The notes under the pieces were generated by a model that was not told the DNA's origin, searched no databases, and was given only the letters and a program-made list of their open reading frames with translations. The translations under genes and the position numbers were made by a program. 5,227 bases of DNA from Coriobacteriia bacterium (lineage in GTDB: Bacteria > Actinomycetota > Coriobacteriia > WRKU01): the NCBI GenBank assembly GCA_009784095.1, contig WRDL01000098.1, positions 1-5,227 on the forward strand. The letters run 5' to 3'. Position 1 is the first letter of the stretch, and the number at the start of each line of letters is the position of its first letter. This document shows positions 4,614 through 5,227 of the stretch, piece after piece.

Positions 4614-5227
4614 ATCTCCAATATCTCACGCTGCGCTTCGAGCAATTCGTCGATCGCGTTCTTCGCTGTCTCGAGCATCTCTCTCAGTTGTTCATCATTA
4701 AAGGTCGCCTTCTCAGCCGTGCCCTGGATCTCAATGTAATTTCCCTTATCGTCCATCACGACATTCATGTCGACCTCTGCGCGACTGTCCTGTGCGAAAT
4801 CCAGATCGGTCACCGTTTTTGCTCCAACGCGCCCTACACTGATCGCGGCGACCTGTCCGGTGATCGGCAATGTCGGAATCTTGGCTGCGGTCTTCCAGAA
4901 ACGGAGTGCGTCATAGAGTGCCACATAGGCGCCGGTGATTGCGGCGGTCCGCGTCCCTCCGTCGGCGACAAGCACGTCGCAATCGACCGTGATGGTGACC
5001 TCCCCGCCCAGGCGAGACAGATCCACACAGGAGCGCAAACTTCGTCCGATCAAGCGCTCGATCTCACTGGTGCGTCCTTTGGCTCCACGTCGCTCACGCG
5101 CGCAGCGCACCCGTGTCGATCCCGGAAGCATCGAGTATTCTGCGGTCACCCAGCCTTGCCCGGTGCCTTTGAGCCAACTCGGCACCTCTTCGGCGATGGT
5201 CGCCACACAGATGACCCTCGTATTTCC
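4610..5227 (-). CDS. rph: Ribonuclease PH, N-terminus beyond the window edge
   Basis: RNase PH is a phosphorolytic 3'-5' exoribonuclease that trims tRNA and other RNA 3' ends, releasing nucleoside diphosphates; the family forms a hexameric ring. 205 codons are visible, beginning mid-protein at GNTRVIC. Full-length members are about 240-250 aa, so some 35-40 N-terminal residues lie beyond the right edge. GTG 5206 is internal and not the start. Landmarks in visible numbering are GWVTAEYSMLP 25-35, GRTSEIERLIGRSLR 51-65, DCDVLVADGGTRTAAITGAY 82-101 with the phosphate-binding GTR, AAISVG 127-132, DLDFAQDSRAEVDMNVVM 141-158 and IQGTAE 167-172. No key motif is missing. It is the upstream partner of rdgB, which starts within its stop codon. 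Confidence 0.97.
   Translation of the reverse strand, partial: GNTRVICVATIAEEVPSWLKGTGQGWVTAEYSMLPGSTRVRCARERRGAKGRTSEIERLIGRSLRSCVDLSRLGGEVTITVDCDVLVADGGTRTAAITGAYVALYDALRFWKTAAKIPTLPITGQVAAISVGRVGAKTVTDLDFAQDSRAEVDMNVVMDDKGNYIEIQGTAEKATFNDEQLREMLETAKNAIDELLEAQREILEI

Overview
The window comes from the chromosome of a Gram-positive-type bacterium. Two predicted lipoproteins have short lipoboxes (LVGC and LIGC). A small exported protein ends in a sortase-signal-like tail. rph and rdgB are joined as in many Actinobacteria and Firmicutes. All four tRNA genes encode their CCA end, and base composition looks close to balanced. The HisC N-terminus (PYQPGLREEQV) and the TPVTGD-type tail remind me of Coriobacteriia-like anaerobic Actinobacteria, but that is an inference from memory, not a search.

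Everything I can support as a gene lies on the minus strand, so the genes are transcribed from the right edge to the left. Right end (5227-3984): rph (RNase PH, start beyond the edge) overlaps rdgB (XTP/dITP diphosphatase) by ATGA. Next (3910-3655): tRNA-Pro(TGG), followed by two tandem 89-bp repeats. Each repeat holds an internally deleted tRNA-Pro, reduced to a minihelix-like hairpin that keeps ACCA, plus a copy of the downstream intrinsic terminator. Then (3608-2376): a clear promoter drives a 391-aa exported lipoprotein of the AttH/CrtC lipocalin-like family. Then (2375-1869): a 219-bp intergenic region with a TATAAT box and overlapping hairpins leads to a 95-aa exported protein with a C-terminal TPVTGD-hydrophobic-charged tail.

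Left part (1838-1): a promoter precedes a tRNA cluster Gly(TCC)-Arg(TCT)-His(GTG). Next come a near-perfect 27-bp-arm palindrome and an operator-like inverted repeat. Then follow an FKBP-type peptidyl-prolyl isomerase lipoprotein and, one base after its stop, hisC (histidinol-phosphate aminotransferase, cut by the left edge).

The genes are mostly housekeeping: RNA 3'-end maturation (rph), nucleotide-pool cleaning (rdgB), tRNAs, histidine synthesis (hisC) and envelope protein folding (FKBP lipoprotein). The least ordinary parts are the tRNA-Pro-derived repeat array, the long palindrome after tRNA-His, the surface-exported CrtC-like lipoprotein and the mini sortase-substrate-like protein. I see no transposase, integrase, CRISPR array or defence gene. 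Gene-free stretches are all under 300 bases; the longest, 3552-3833, is filled by the repeat array and a promoter.
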